Shown here piece by piece: positions 1 to 42,402 of a stretch of DNA of 64,000 nt. Both the position numbers and the translations under genes were made by a program. Numbering within the stretch: position 1 is the first letter of the stretch; every line of letters starts with the position of its first letter. This stretch comes from Cristatella mucedo (taxonomy: Eukaryota; Bryozoa; Phylactolaemata; Cristatellidae). The notes below the pieces were generated by a model. The model made no database searches. It was given only the letters and a program-made list of their open reading frames with translations, and was not told where the DNA came from. The DNA is taken from contig WPIO01000004.1 in the NCBI GenBank assembly GCA_009760855.2, positions 7,882,001-7,946,000 on the forward strand, given 5' to 3'.

Positions 1-770
1 CTCCATCCCATCCGTAGTCACCGTATGCACTCTCCCTTGCCACGCCCCCGATCGATTCGCTGTCGGTATCGTACTCGCATGCACAGGCAGACATGCGCAG
101 TGGAGGCAGCAGCTTCGCGGAGCAAGTCAGCAAGTCTGGGCAGTCATCGAATGGGTCGTAGATCGGGCGATTCTTTCTTCTGAGCACGAATGCGAAATAG
201 TTTGTAGCAGCACACCGTGGACAGTTATAATAATAATAATAATACATTTGTTATAGCACCCTCAGAGACCTCGGTCTGTTTCTAGTCGCTGCGTAGCGAC
301 GCTTGACGTGGCGTTCGGCAGGGTTGTCTCTGAGTCAACGCAGAGTTTTGACGGCGTAAGCGAGTGGTTGTACGATAGAGCGCGCACGTCATGCAGCTGC
401 CTTTCTTGCGCTGGCTGCGAACTTCAAATACTGCGTCTACACTAGCCAGGGGCCCCAAAGGTTGGACGCGAATGACGCCAGTGATTTGACGCCTCGAGCG
501 AGGGACCGCAACGCTCTCCTTTCTTTGTTCGATGATAAAGGACACATCTTTCGTTGGTCGCGGAACTGGAAACTTGTCTTGGGACACTGAATCTCGCGAG
601 ACCTCGCCGCTCCTATCGTAGATCAGCACGCGTTGCCTTTCGCTAATCGAAGCGCCGACGTCGCCGGAGCTAAAAGTCGCGCATGTGATGCTGCGCGAGC
701 GCGCGACGAGTCCCAAGCTTCCGAGGCAATGTCCGGTCCGCCCGCGCACACGCGTGATCCGTTCTCGCAG
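1..770. other. No gene resolved upstream of visible exon 1
   Basis: This is presumably intron of the coiled-coil gene. Apart from a LINE-A tail at 228-290 I see nothing I can support. Long open frames on the minus strand here are GC-rich shadows without recognisable protein. Confidence 0.5.
228..290 (-). mobile_element. LINE-A 3' tail fragment
   Basis: In plus orientation this reads (AAT)n, then a version of the complement of the LINE-A tail with caccctcagag and ctgtttctag. Only the last 60 bp of the element remains. Confidence 0.5.
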
Positions 771-31309
<30,539 letters not shown>

Positions 31310-32037
31310 AGTTTTCTAGCCATCAAGGTCAAGCAACTTGAATGCGGACGACGAGTTTAAAGTCCGAAGCCTTACTACTGAAAGCAGCAGCGATTCGCAG
31401 CCACTGCAACCACACTACGGAACGTCGTCGTGCTTGACTACGCACGGCAGTATGCGACCTGATTGAAATGGCAAAAACTTCTGCTGTTGCATGTGTCCAC
31501 TTAGCAAATACTTTCCATCTGCAGTATTCATTTGTAAGATTATTTATTTTTTACATAACTTAATACACGAACGCATGAAATTGAACGCGAACTATGTCTG
31601 TGCACTATTGTGGCGGGTGAGCTTTGGAGTTAGCGCTTGGGAGTTAGCGCTTTGGAGCCTCTACAAAATAGCTCCAAAGACTCTTGGTATCGACTAAGAC
31701 AGACGCTATGTACGGATCACACGGTAGAGCATACCCGTGAACTTGGCCTTCTGGGGGAGAGAACGTCACGCCCCTTTCCCGAGTCATTTCGGAAGGATTG
31801 AGGATTTTAGCCTCTTCCCTCGGTCGCTGGAAGGACGATGCGTGGGTGGCTCAGCCAAAAGGCTGATCTCGCGCAGACTTTTGCTTTGAATTATGCACCA
31901 AATGTTGGACTCAAATGCTAGCGGGTTCTTTTAGCTGTGCACACTGTGTACCAATGGGCATTGAGCTGCTGCATAGAGCGAGCGTGAGCATGAGCGAAAG
32001 CCGGAACACGATCTTATGAAGTAAAATAATAGTCGGG

Positions 32038-32262
32038 GTTGATAACTCCACGAAGCCACAAAGACTATATGGGTGCTACGCAGGAGAGTCTCGTGAAACG
32101 TAGTCAAAGCCTGCGCTTTCGATACGAATACGGTAGCCGTCACACTTGGTCTCACGCGAGGAAGGGAAAGTGAGCAGCGTGGCTGAGTCAGGAGTGCGGT
32201 CGAGGAGATGAGTAGCACGGAAGTAGTAGCTCAGGACAGCTGGAAAGGATGTTCCACAGTCG
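32038..32262 (-). mobile_element. LINE-B 3' UTR fragment without terminal repeat
   Basis: It matches the complement of the LINE-B 3' end (aactccacgaagccacaaag, then the region equivalent to ctgagctgctacttccatg). It lacks the TAATG terminal repeat and carries diverged segments. Confidence 0.6.
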
Positions 32263-32679
32263 CAAGCAGGTGAGTGAGTGTCGTTTCATAAGAACTACTC
32301 TGACTACAGCATTTTGGTTGAATTGCAGTGTGTCATGCTGAACTTCTGTCTTCTGGAACGAAGCAGTAAAAGCTAATGATGCGAGTTACTGAAAGAACAT
32401 TGCACGCAAGTGCATTGCATGCTCAGATGCTAGTTTGAAACGCAAGTTGGAGCTGCCTGGCAGTTATTTCATGAATTTACTTCATCTTTCACTTCTGCTA
32501 AGGCATTGAAGTCTTATGGTGCGGCGTATTTCTACTAGCTTACACTTTGGTCATGTCGTCATTTTTAAGTACCATACTGCTATAAAACTAGACAAAAATA
32601 TATGCATTGCTATTTAGGGTGGATTCGTTCAAATGAATAGTTTCATTTGCAGCAATTTTAAAGCGCCAAGAAAATACAT

Positions 32680-34234
32680 TATGCTGATGTCGAAGATCAA
32701 CCATCTCCTCAACCTCTCTCACATTAGCCCCTTACGTGATGATCCTTGTGATGATCTAGCCGATCGCTTCTCTCGATTCTTTGTGCAGAAGATAGACAAG
32801 ATCAGGAAGTCCACATTTAATTTCTGTAGGGCCAAGGCGGCGGCTGCACCCGCAGCAAAAGCAGCTGCTCCTCCTCCTAAGCTAGGCTCCGTGCTAGGTC
32901 CGGTTCTTTTCACGGTTTATACTCTCCCTCTTGCTGATGTGATTGCCAAGCACAATCAAGGCTTTCACTTCTATGCAGATGACACTCAGTTGTACCATTT
33001 TTTTTATCCCTCCCGGCCTTCGAGCACCTCAAATTCTCTCAACTCATTTGCTGCATGTATTGATGACATCCGAACATGGATGGCAGCAAATTTTCTAAAA
33101 CTAAACGATGATAAAACCAACTTACCAGTTATGGGCAAACCCAGTGGGATTCAGAAATTTGAAAGGCTGACGCTCAAAATTGGCTCTGCCAGCATATCTC
33201 CAGTTGAATCAGCTCGAAATCTAGGTATCACGGTCCAAAGTGACCACTCGTTAGACCACCACATCAGCTCCATGGTCAAGTCTACCTACTTTTAGCTACA
33301 TAACATTGCTAAAATTCGGGCTTGTTTAGATAAGGATACCACGTCAAAGTTGGTCCAGGCATTTGTGACATCCCGTCTTGACTTCGATAACTCACTGCTT
33401 GCTGGCCTACTGGCATGTGCGATCATGCGATTATAGATGGTGCAAAACTCTGCAGCTAGGCTTGTCTGTCGTGAGTGTCGCAGTTGCCACATTACACCAC
33501 TTCTCGCCGACCTGCACTGGCTACCAGTGAGGCAACGGATTGACTTAAAGGTCTTGTCGCTCACTTTTAGGTCACTTCATTCTTCGGCTCCAGCCTATCT
33601 CTCAGATCTACTCTCCCACCAGGCCAAGCATCGTACCACCCACTTTTCGGAATCCAACAGTCTACCAATACCTCGTACAAACCTCAAATCCTTTGGAGAC
33701 CGTGCATTTAGTTCGTATGCTCCCAAAGCCTGGAACTCCCTCCCGACATGCGTCAGAACATCCCCTGACTTGACCACATTTAAAAAGAACTTAAAAACAC
33801 ACCTATTTAGGACACCATTTAGTGGGTCCATGTGATTCTTCCTTGATGTGCTTATGCGTGCTGACACTGTGCATGCTGCTACTAGCCGCACTTGCATGCT
33901 GACCCTGTGCATGTCACCCCTAACCATGTTATTCATGTTTATCAAGCATGATTTTATTTATATTTATTTATAATTCAATATATAGCGCCCCAAGAGAACA
34001 TAATCTCTATTCAGGCGCTTTACATATACCTCGGGGCTCGAGCTCACGACCTCAGTCAGACCTTGGTCGGGGCGAGCACCTTAACCGCTAGACCAAACCA
34101 ACTCGGCATATATTACTCACCATTCAATCGCGTTTTCCTTTGCATCTAATGTAAAGCGCCTAGTAAGAGATTGAGTTCTCTGAGGGCACTTCATCAAGTG
34201 CATTATTATTATTATATTATTATTATTATTATTA
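32680..34234 (+). mobile_element. LINE-A copy with a patched internal deletion and a nested SINE
   Basis: The frame 32633-33295 reads the connector ([20 protein letters not shown]), then 71 bp identical to the last exon of the coiled-coil gene, then the RT core from [18 protein letters not shown] through YADDTQLY to [10 protein letters not shown]. Compared with the copy at 50862-52771, about 0.7 kb is missing and replaced. A second frame at 33437-33835 covers the C-terminus. The 3' UTR is split by a SINE-1 at 33962-34111 and resumes to the (ATT)n tail. Confidence 0.9.
33962..34111 (-). mobile_element. SINE-1 copy nested in LINE-A
   Basis: In plus orientation the tail complement gcgccccaagagaacataat comes first, then the B box complement ggggctcgagctcacgacc and the A box complement ccttaaccgctagaccaaac. 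It splits the LINE-A 3' UTR between gattttat and actcaccattc. Confidence 0.85.
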
Positions 34235-34358
34235 AATGTGAAGCGCCTAAAAAGAGATTGAGTTCTCTAAGGGCACTTTATCAAGTGCATTATTATTATT
34301 ATTATTAAGAAATATATTGAGTTCTCTGAGGGTGCTTTATTAAATTTATTATTATTAT
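34235..34358 (+). mobile_element. Two extra LINE-A tails in tandem
   Basis: After the main tail there are two further copies of the terminal sequence (aaaaagagattgagttctct at about 34248, and tattgagttctctgagggtg at about 34316), each ending in (ATT)n. They lack any protein-coding part. Confidence 0.7.
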
Positions 34359-34624
34359 GTTCGTTATTATTTCCGAAGTGTATTTAAAGCACAGATGTAT
34401 TATATAAGCTAAGTTATGAAGAAAAACATGAGCCATCTTGGCCGAGCGCGAAGCTCCTTAAATTTTACAATACATTTTGTGGGTTCGATTCCTGAAAATA
34501 TTAAATATCAAGTGTGTAGGGCAAATGGGATAAATGTCGCCGAGACTCTTCAGCCGCAATATAATTCAGGCTGTCGAGTCAGCTACTCTTTAGCGTTGTT
34601 TAACTCGCAGATCTTTCAGGTGCT

Positions 34625-36119
34625 TTGTCAAAAAATTGTTGCTAAGTAGCAGGTTGAACATATTGAAAATAATGAAATGTCAGAAACACTTCAATCAGGG
34701 TTCAACAGGCAGCACTCCACTGAAACTGCTCTCCTCCGTGTAAACAATGACATTCAAAGTGGCAACGACGACAAGAATTTCACTTCCCTAGCTCTTCTAG
34801 ATCTGTCTGCTGCCTTCGACACCATTGATCACGACGTTCTCCTTGAACGTTTGAGAACAACGATCGGTCAGGCAGACGAAGCATTGGCGTGGTTTAAATC
34901 TTACTTGTCTGATCGTGTTCAATCCGTGTCGTGTGGGGGTCAGGTCTCACAAAAGAGAAGGGTCACCTGTGGAGTCCCTCAAGGGTCTGTACTCGGTCTC
35001 TTGCTGTTCTCCATTTATACACACAACCTCTCGGAAAAGCGATTAAGGCCCGTGGAATAGGATATCCCTTTTATGCTGACGATACTAAGTTGTAGTTGTC
35101 ATTCAAACCGTCGGAATCTGATGCAGCAACTGAGAAACTGAATGCTTACCTTGCCGATATTCGATCCTGGATGTCGGAAAACTTCCTGAAATTAAATTAT
35201 GACAGAACCAAACTGCTGCTCATAGGACACCCTAAACGTGTGGCTGGATTAAAAGACTTTGCTCTTCTAATAGGTGATGCTATTGTGCAACCATCACCCC
35301 ATGCTCGAAATTTAGGTGTTTTTTTCGACAGCTGCCTCAATTTTAAAAGCTTCATTCAGAAGACTGCTTCTGCAGCTAGCCATCACGGCCGATCCCTATC
35401 AAAGATCAGGAGCTGTCTCCCACAGTTGCTTGTAAAAAACTTAACTAGCTCCTTAGTTCTGTCTCGGATTGATTATTGTAATTCCCTTTTGGCTGGGCTA
35501 ACAAAAAAAGCTATTAATCCACTGCAACTGACAATGAATATGGCTGCAAGGCTGGTCTTCAAGTCCCAGAAGTTTGAGCATGTGTCTCCTTTGCTAAAAG
35601 AGCTAGGATGGATGCCTGTTAAGCAACGGATACAGAGCAAAGTTCTTACGCTTACCCACAAGGACTGCCACGGCTTGGCTCCTTAGTACCTTGCTGAACT
35701 GCTGCACAGTTTCAGCCTGTTCGTGCCTTCAGGTTCTGTGTGGACAATAAATTAGCTGTCCCATTCCTCCGCTTAAAGACCGTTGGCGACAGAAGCTTTA
35801 GCTCTGCAGGTCCTAGACTGTGGAACTCGCTTCCACAATTTGTACGCAACGACAATTACTCACCTACTGCCGACTATGGCTTATCCTTTTCAACGGTCCT
35901 GAGCTGCTACTTCCATGCTACTCACTACCTCAACTGCTCTCCTGACTCTGCTATGCTTCCCACTTTCTCTTTGTTGCGTGAGACGAAGTCTGTTGGCTAC
36001 CGAATGCGTACCGAAAGCAGCTTAGGCTGTGAGTGCGCTATACAAAACTCCCCTACGTAACACCAGCATGGTCTTTATGACTTTGTGGAGTTACAGACGG
36101 AGATACATTACATTACATA
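34625..36119 (+). mobile_element. LINE-B copy, 5' truncated, with RT domain
   Basis: Frames 34677-35060, 35096-35686 and 35740-36060 cover the [39 protein letters not shown], a damaged YADDT motif, and DNKLAVPFLRLKTVGDRSF. Stops and frameshifts separate them. The 3' UTR ends in gatacattacattacat. Confidence 0.88.
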
Positions 36120-36120
36120 G

Positions 36121-36172
36121 ATCCGCTGTATACAAGTTATATATATATATATATAACTTGTATACAGCGGAT
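36121..36172. repeat. Perfect 52-bp palindrome
   Basis: atccgctgtatacaagtta, a (TA)n centre, and its exact complement taacttgtatacagcggat. It starts just after the CATTA tail of a LINE-B and is followed by another (TA)n tract. Confidence 0.95.
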
Positions 36173-36858
36173 ATATATATATATATATATATTACTTGCT
36201 TGCAGATATATAAATATATACGTGTGTGCATGAATTAACTAGTTGAAAAACCCCTACACACAGATACTTGTGCTCATTTACTTGTTGTATTTTCAGCTTT
36301 CCTGTATGGGGTTGTAGGAATACATAGGTAGTCTAAATAGACTTATCTCCCCGTTGGCTGCTGGGCACCACAGTGGCACCACTTGGCGTCCGTATTGATC
36401 CTGGCAGAAAGCTGCCGATTACACGAATATCATGTGATTCTATTAGTTCTTATAGTGGTGTGCCTGCAAATAAACAAACATTGTCTATTTTGTAATACAA
36501 TTTGCTTAGAATACTGTAAATCTACACTCGTTGTGTAACTTCGTCTCTTTGTTGTAGATTTGGATTAATAATCCAGGTAAGCTGGCTGCGTTTCGAGCCA
36601 TGAGTATGTTGTTGCAATTTAGAAATCTAGCGGTCGACAAAATGGCTCTGTAAACGTCTAATCGGTTAAGGTAGGATGTGTGTTGAGATGTTGTATTGAT
36701 ATCAGGAGGATTTGATTTGCATTCTTGTGGAGTGTGGTCAACTGGATTTCGCTGTTTCATGCCCAAGTTCAAATACTAAAGCCGCATCTATAGAGCAATT
36801 GGTATCGAAGTTTGCAACGGTGGCATCTTTTCACTGAGTTTTTTCTGGGCTGAAGAAC

Positions 36859-37318
36859 AATAATAATAATCATAAAACACTTGATATAGCACTCTAGGAG
36901 AACCCAATCTCTGTCTAGGCACTTAACATGTGCCGCAAACGAAGCATGATCGAATGGTTAGTGGTAGCATTCCGAATAAACAAGAATAAAATGGCCGGGG
37001 TGACATATTTAGGGTCAGCATGCGAGTGTGGTTAGTGGCAGCATGCACAGCGTTAGCACGCATAAGCACATACAGGTTGATCACAGGGACCTACTAAATA
37101 CTGTGATAAATAGGTGTGTTTCTAGTTTTTTTTAATGTGGTCAATTCAGGGGATATCATGACGCAAGTCGGGAGTGAGTTCCAGGCTTTGGGACCATACG
37201 AACTAAAGACACGGTCTCTAAAGGATTTGGAGTTTGTACGAGGTATAGTTAACAGGTAGATTCCGAAAAGCGGGTGGTATGATGCTTAGCCTGGTGGGGG
37301 AGTAGATTAGTGATATTA
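36859..37318 (-). mobile_element. LINE-A copy, 5' truncated
   Basis: (AAT)n, the tail complement, a 3' UTR with cagcatgc blocks, and a decayed C-terminal coding part up to about 37318. No open frame survives. Confidence 0.75.
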
Positions 37319-37448
37319 TCTGTGATGACATTTTCGGCTGTAGTCTTATGGCATCAGCAAATGCATGTCTTGTCTCAGCATGACAGTTATTAACTACGAG
37401 TACTTCTTCAACAAGTCCTGAGACAGGAAACAATTAAAAACTATAACA

Positions 37449-37590
37449 AATGTATGTAAGTCTTTATGAGAACTAAATCTCTTGTTATGCACTCTACATA
37501 TACTGGAAAGAAAGTGGATTAACTAATTAATGGTAGCATGCACTAGAGCAGCACGACAAAGCACATCAAGAAAGTAATGCGGCCTAAGTG
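37449..37590 (-). mobile_element. Very diverged LINE-A remnant
   Basis: Blocks such as gagaactaaatctcttgtta and tagcatgcac recall the LINE-A 3' UTR in minus orientation. The evidence is weak. Confidence 0.3.
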
Positions 37591-38007
37591 AGACAGAAAT
37601 AGCCAGTGCATGCAATTCAATGTGCGGTCGCTTAGATCACTGTTCCATCCACCGGAAAACAGATAGGACCTACGACATATCAAATTATCTTAACTCGTTA
37701 CCTCATTGAAGCCATTCTGCTACAAGCAAACGAGCTAACCTTTTCTTTGGACCAAGTGAAATCAGTTCTGTGCGATCTTGGCAGGTCTTATAGATCTGTA
37801 CGAACTTTCCGTCGATGTAGCTCATCTGCTGAAGATCAAGCGTGGTTTTCTGAAAACATAAAAATCTCTCAACGCTATTCACGGCCAAAATAAATTTATG
37901 GAAGCCCTAAGTATGCGGGCAATTCTATTCAATATATGGAACACCGTATCTCGATGAAGTATATCGTAGGCAGCACTGATTCATGACAACAACTGAAAAG
38001 CGCTGCT

Positions 38008-38160
38008 TTGGCCCAGTAGCTAAGGCACTCGCCCCAAACCAAGGATACAAGGAATGCATTTGATGGACGAGGTCGTGGGCTCGAGCACCGAGGCAAACCG
38101 ATACAAAGCGCCTGAATAGAGGTCAAGCTCTCTTAGGGTGCTATATCAATGTACTATGTT
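38008..38160 (+). mobile_element. SINE-1 copy
   Basis: A box tggcccagtagctaagg, an insert with aatgcatttgatgga, B box gtgggctcgagcaccg, and tail gcgcctgaatagaggtcaag. Confidence 0.75.
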
Positions 38161-41100
38161 AAAGTGACCGAACACGTGTTCTCTCTTCCGCTCCTACCCG
38201 TTTAACAAACCATAATATGCAAACACTTGTATTAAGATTTGCGTGGTTATGGTGATTGGATGCCAGTTACATCAATCGGTCTGAAATATTGAACAATAGG
38301 AGTTTAGCTACGATCTAACCACTGTATCCACTCAATGGATAGGCCGGCCTGGATCGCAGATACAGGCATTGCTTCCCCATATTGTGGAGTCACTGGTTGC
38401 TTGCCTTGAACTATTGCCAAAAGCACTATTATCACATGGGAAGCTCACTACGAAAAGGGTAAACCATTGCTTAAGGTCCTTGCCGCTACCTTCATAGACA
38501 AACTATCCAGATTCTACGGATCATAAAGATCTAGATGACAAGTAGATACAAGTGTCTAGGCAGTGCCCATGGACAAATGACTTAGAAACATGCGGCTTCA
38601 TTTTGGTGAGCTCAGCCGGAGCTCGGTCGAAGTACTAAGACCAAACACTTTTTTGAGATACATGCAAAGCAGCCACATTAACCTTCTATCAAAAAATTAC
38701 TGGTCATGTAAAATTATGATTTGTATCTTGTCGCCCGATCTTTTAGCTAGTGAAACTCCTTGTGAAGCTACATACAAGAAGTGAAATAGCCAGACGCTAA
38801 GGGCAGTGCAAGCAAAACAATTTTCCAGGGCGAAGACAACTAAAGAGCATTTATTGATTCTCGACTCAGTTCATCCGTAAGCAAAATATTCAGTATTTTA
38901 CCGTAGCCACACCACGCTTGACCTGTCCGTAAATATGCCTCAGGATTCGCGATACTAAAACTCATTTTGACGGCATAAGTGTTTCGACATCAGTGAGTGC
39001 ACAGCAGTAACTCGCAGTCATTGCTTTCACACCAAACTTGAAACACTCTTGAATATTGGTGTCAAAGAACACTTCCGCGAAGCACCGGTGTACTTATGTG
39101 GGTCTTGGACTGCTGCTACACAAGCACAGCTATGTATAACTGTGCCAGGCAATCTGACACTAATCTTCGACTGCCCAGCGATGGTGAGTTCGAGCGTAGT
39201 GTAACCAGTGCCTTTGCACGACTGGTTGAGAGCTGGGGCTTTCCTGTAGCAAACAAGGCCAGTAAGCACTTCCATCCGAGAAATGTTAGACAATTCAGTA
39301 ACTTGATAACTTGATTGCTCCACTTAATTAAAAGCAATAACGTTGTAGCCGAGTTCCAGGGGTCAGAGGCTATTTCCCGCCAAACCCCGCCATACTCCGG
39401 CCACGCTGCCGCTAGCCATGCCGCTGAGCTAGGCTAAGACGAGCGGTCGTCAGGTTAGACCTCTTTATAATAACGCATGCGTCAAAAACAACAGGGGAAC
39501 TAAACAACTCTACAGGGAGGGTCCTAAACAGAGTACACTATGGGGGCGCAAGACGACGCAGCAAGCGCGAACAAACGCGTTAGTTGGTCAGTCGGCTTCC
39601 GAAGTCCTGCCGTTATACCGACTCCGTTCCAACAGTACGAGCGTACAGCGTAAAAGATCCGGCTGGCTGAGTAACTGCTTGGCTAGTCGGAGTCAACGTC
39701 CACCACAGTCGAGAGCTTCCGCCGAAAGACACCCACTCATGGTGGGGCCACGAACACGCTACACGGGGAACGCGAAATATACAAGTCAAAACAACGAGCG
39801 TGCTATCCAGCTCCGCTCGGGCCTTGGGTACTCGCCGCTTTGCGTGCGTGGCCGCATCGCCGGAGCACGTCTGCAACCATCCAGGTGCATAACTAGGCGA
39901 GACCGGGAGCCTCCAACACCACGACTTACTCGGCCCAAGAGCCCCTGTGACCTCACAAGTCACCGAACATCCGGCCATGCCGTAGGTCCGACCTCGGCCT
40001 AGCCGGTGACCCTTACCCGCACTACAGCCGTCCGGTCCCAGCCGATCGAACCTAGCCTGGGAACAACGTAAACACTTGTTACACCGATTAGCTTTAGAAC
40101 TGAGGCGTATCTGTCCAAGACTAATCATCTGCGTAGTCAAATGAGATAAGGTTATCCCACACCTATAACGTTGAAATTAAAGTTCATTTATAGTTGACAT
40201 TGGAACCGAGTGACTATGACTGACTGATGGGGCCTAGAAAAGTCGGGCGAGACCAAAACGACAGCTGCAATAAGCTCCAAATAATCTTCGAGCTTTACTG
40301 AGAAGCCTTTGCGGTGTGAGTTGCAATGCAGCTCATTAAACCATGAGATATTACAGCTTGACAAGTTCACTGAACCAAAATGGACAAACGTTGACTATTA
40401 AGCTTGTTTATAAAATAATAGTAATAATACATTTGTATAGCGTCTTCATGTCAACGCTTGCTGAGGAGTGGGAGCATGCTAACAGGCGATTAGTAGGAAT
40501 TGGTAAAGTGGAATTGTAAAGGATAAACTTAATGCAAAGATAAACCTCACTATTAAAACGTGCATTTGCTTCTTAAAGGATACACGCATCATTGCTGATC
40601 ATATTTTCGATTGAGCATAGTAGCTTTATTTGCTGCTTTCCCACCAAAGAGAAAACTATCGGAGACAGTTTCCCTGGATATTAGGTATTATTATTTCCTA
40701 ATTGCTTATGCTTCCGAAATATGCAGCAATGGCCATAATTCCCTGAAAACTTTGCTTTTGTGACTAGCACAGTGACTAACTTGAAATTGACCCATTTCTG
40801 AAAAGTAAAGTAAAAAAAATCCCTAAAGGTGGATGACAATTATTCAAAAAAATCACAAATGATTCAAAATTGACATACATTTTCTCTGAAGTCGTACAGA
40901 AATGGCAATTCAAATAGGTTCAGAAATGAGTACATTTACAAGATTGCAGCTGTACCGCAAATCGCTTTCTCGAAGAAACCCCCACACATCGTAGCGATCA
41001 AATTATATTCTCGCTTTTCTCTCCTTGGTAGCGACCTTCCAAGTCCAGCTTGTCCTGGTGAAAGCCTCGTTCGTCTCAGTCTTCGACTTTTGTCAAGATG

Positions 41101-41856
41101 AGCATCAATAACATAGACTTTGAGAGGGACTTGCTCGCTCAATTAGAGCACAGTCCTTGATGAGAGTCTAAATCCGATGCTCATCGGCTGCCCACCTCGT
41201 GGTCACCCGAAAAATGCCGCGAAGTAGTGCAAAGAAACGGTTCCACTCCACTTTCCTAACTCCTCCTGTTGAGCTACTTGCCGCATTCGTCACACTCTTC
41301 ATCATGACCCATATCAGCGACCGGCGAACAAACCAGCTTTGACATTTTGCCTCCAACGGCTGAGAAATGTCACTTTGGAGATACATGAAAGCTACTGACT
41401 ATATGCCTAGAGCTGTGAGTTATTGCTTGCTGATTGATGTCTTAACTTGGTGTGCAACGATGGAATCAGCCTCGTTCGAGGGTCTACGCGTGGCTTCCAA
41501 TTGGCGTTGCTGTTGGCTGCGAAAAATCAGTCGCCTGCGGATAGTCCCTTTAGCGACAGTGCACCCTACTGTCTTGGCAGTCTCCGAGATCAATAAAAAT
41601 ATTAACAAAAAATTAAAATAAAAGATAAACAAAAGACAATAATAAAAACAATTAAACTCGTGGAACGGCTTCGTGAGGTCCATCAAGAATGAGACTACGA
41701 TGCATCCTCCAGTGACCTTCCAGCAACTGACCCAATCCTTCGAAGCCCTCTGTAACATCTTGACGCTAGTCTAGTCTTCTTAAAGATTCCCTTAAAGTGA
41801 GAAAGATGAAGGGACGCTAGCTTTGTTTACCTGTTTTGTTTACCTTTATGAAGCAG
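38161..41856. other. Spacer without supported gene
   Basis: It contains the possible element at 39346-40164 and a weak (AAT)-type LINE tail near 40405-40450. Short open frames near 39096-39314 and 41098-41160 look somewhat protein-like, but neither has a convincing exon structure. Confidence 0.4.
39346..40164. mobile_element. Possible inserted element flanked by a 9-bp direct repeat
   Basis: ATAACGTTG occurs exactly at 39337-39345 and 40165-40173. The 819 bp between is GC-rich and unlike its flanks. No inverted repeat, transposase or clear LTR end is visible, so the type is unknown. It might be a solo LTR or another non-autonomous element. Confidence 0.3.
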
Positions 41857-42402
41857 CGGCGTGGCAGCAGAGGGTTTCCTGGATGAACTGTCTAGGTGGG
41901 TATAGACGCATGCATTCGGTTTACTAGCGGTTTCTGTCTCACCTCGCATAGACCGGCAACGCTGTTGCTGAAACACGGCGGCTCATACTGCCCACTGAAG
42001 AAGTTAGAGAAATTCTGATGATTCATTACTTAATCTGTTACTTTTGCACTTTCATTCATCAAGGCCGCATGCTTGAGAGCCTCGATGTCGGCAGCTCAGC
42101 AGTGGACTTGGTAAGACCCAAGACTCCGGTCAGATCGCGAGTCTTATTCGTTAAGGAGGTGTGGCCTTCTATTCATCGAGCGTATCTGTGGAATTGAAAT
42201 GTGGACCTGCAACGTCTTCCTTGCTGCCTGACTTACTCGTCTCTCGAGGACATAGCCGCGCCCTCTCACGGAGGATGCAGATGGGAAGCTCAGGCTACAG
42301 CAGGCACTGGAGCTACGAGCGAAGGACTGCCTGCGCATGCTCGATGCCGGCGGTGCTTCCTTGCTAGTGCGTCGCTTGGAAGGGACCACGTACAGACAGT
42401 AG
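41857..42402 (+). CDS. Unidentified gene, 3' exons only (putative)
   Basis: I see up to three exon-like blocks. 41857-41895 (acceptor tttatgaagcag, donor gtgggt) reads GVAAEGFLDELS. 42080-42110, or from 42064 with another acceptor, ends in the donor gtaaga and reads LDVGSSAVDL. 42256-42402 follows gaggacatag and reads PRPLTEDADGKLRLQQALEL and on, through CLRMLDAGGASLLVRRLEG, to TAG at 42400. The first two join in phase 2 and the last two in phase 0. The last block looks like genuine amphipathic helix, and its codon choice is unlike the LINE debris nearby. I recognise no family, and upstream exons were not found. It converges on the mitoferrin gene. Confidence 0.4.
42256..42402 (+). CDS. Unidentified gene, terminal exon
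   Basis: This is the best supported block of the unidentified gene. A 48-codon frame begins exactly after an AG (42254-42255) and ends in TAG. A stop lies in the same frame just before the acceptor, so the exon cannot extend left. It encodes a mixed-charge helix with LRLQQALELRAKDCLRMLD. Confidence 0.45.
   Translation, partial: PRPLTEDADGKLRLQQALELRAKDCLRMLDAGGASLLVRRLEGTTYRQ

Noticed and set aside
39096-39314. Small frame with a gtgagt inside
   Set aside because: No acceptor or neighbouring exon of matching phase was found, and the frame is too short to judge.
39613-40140. 175-codon minus-strand frame
   Set aside because: It is Cys/Ser/Arg-rich without recognisable domains, lies within the possible inserted element, and is open on both strands.
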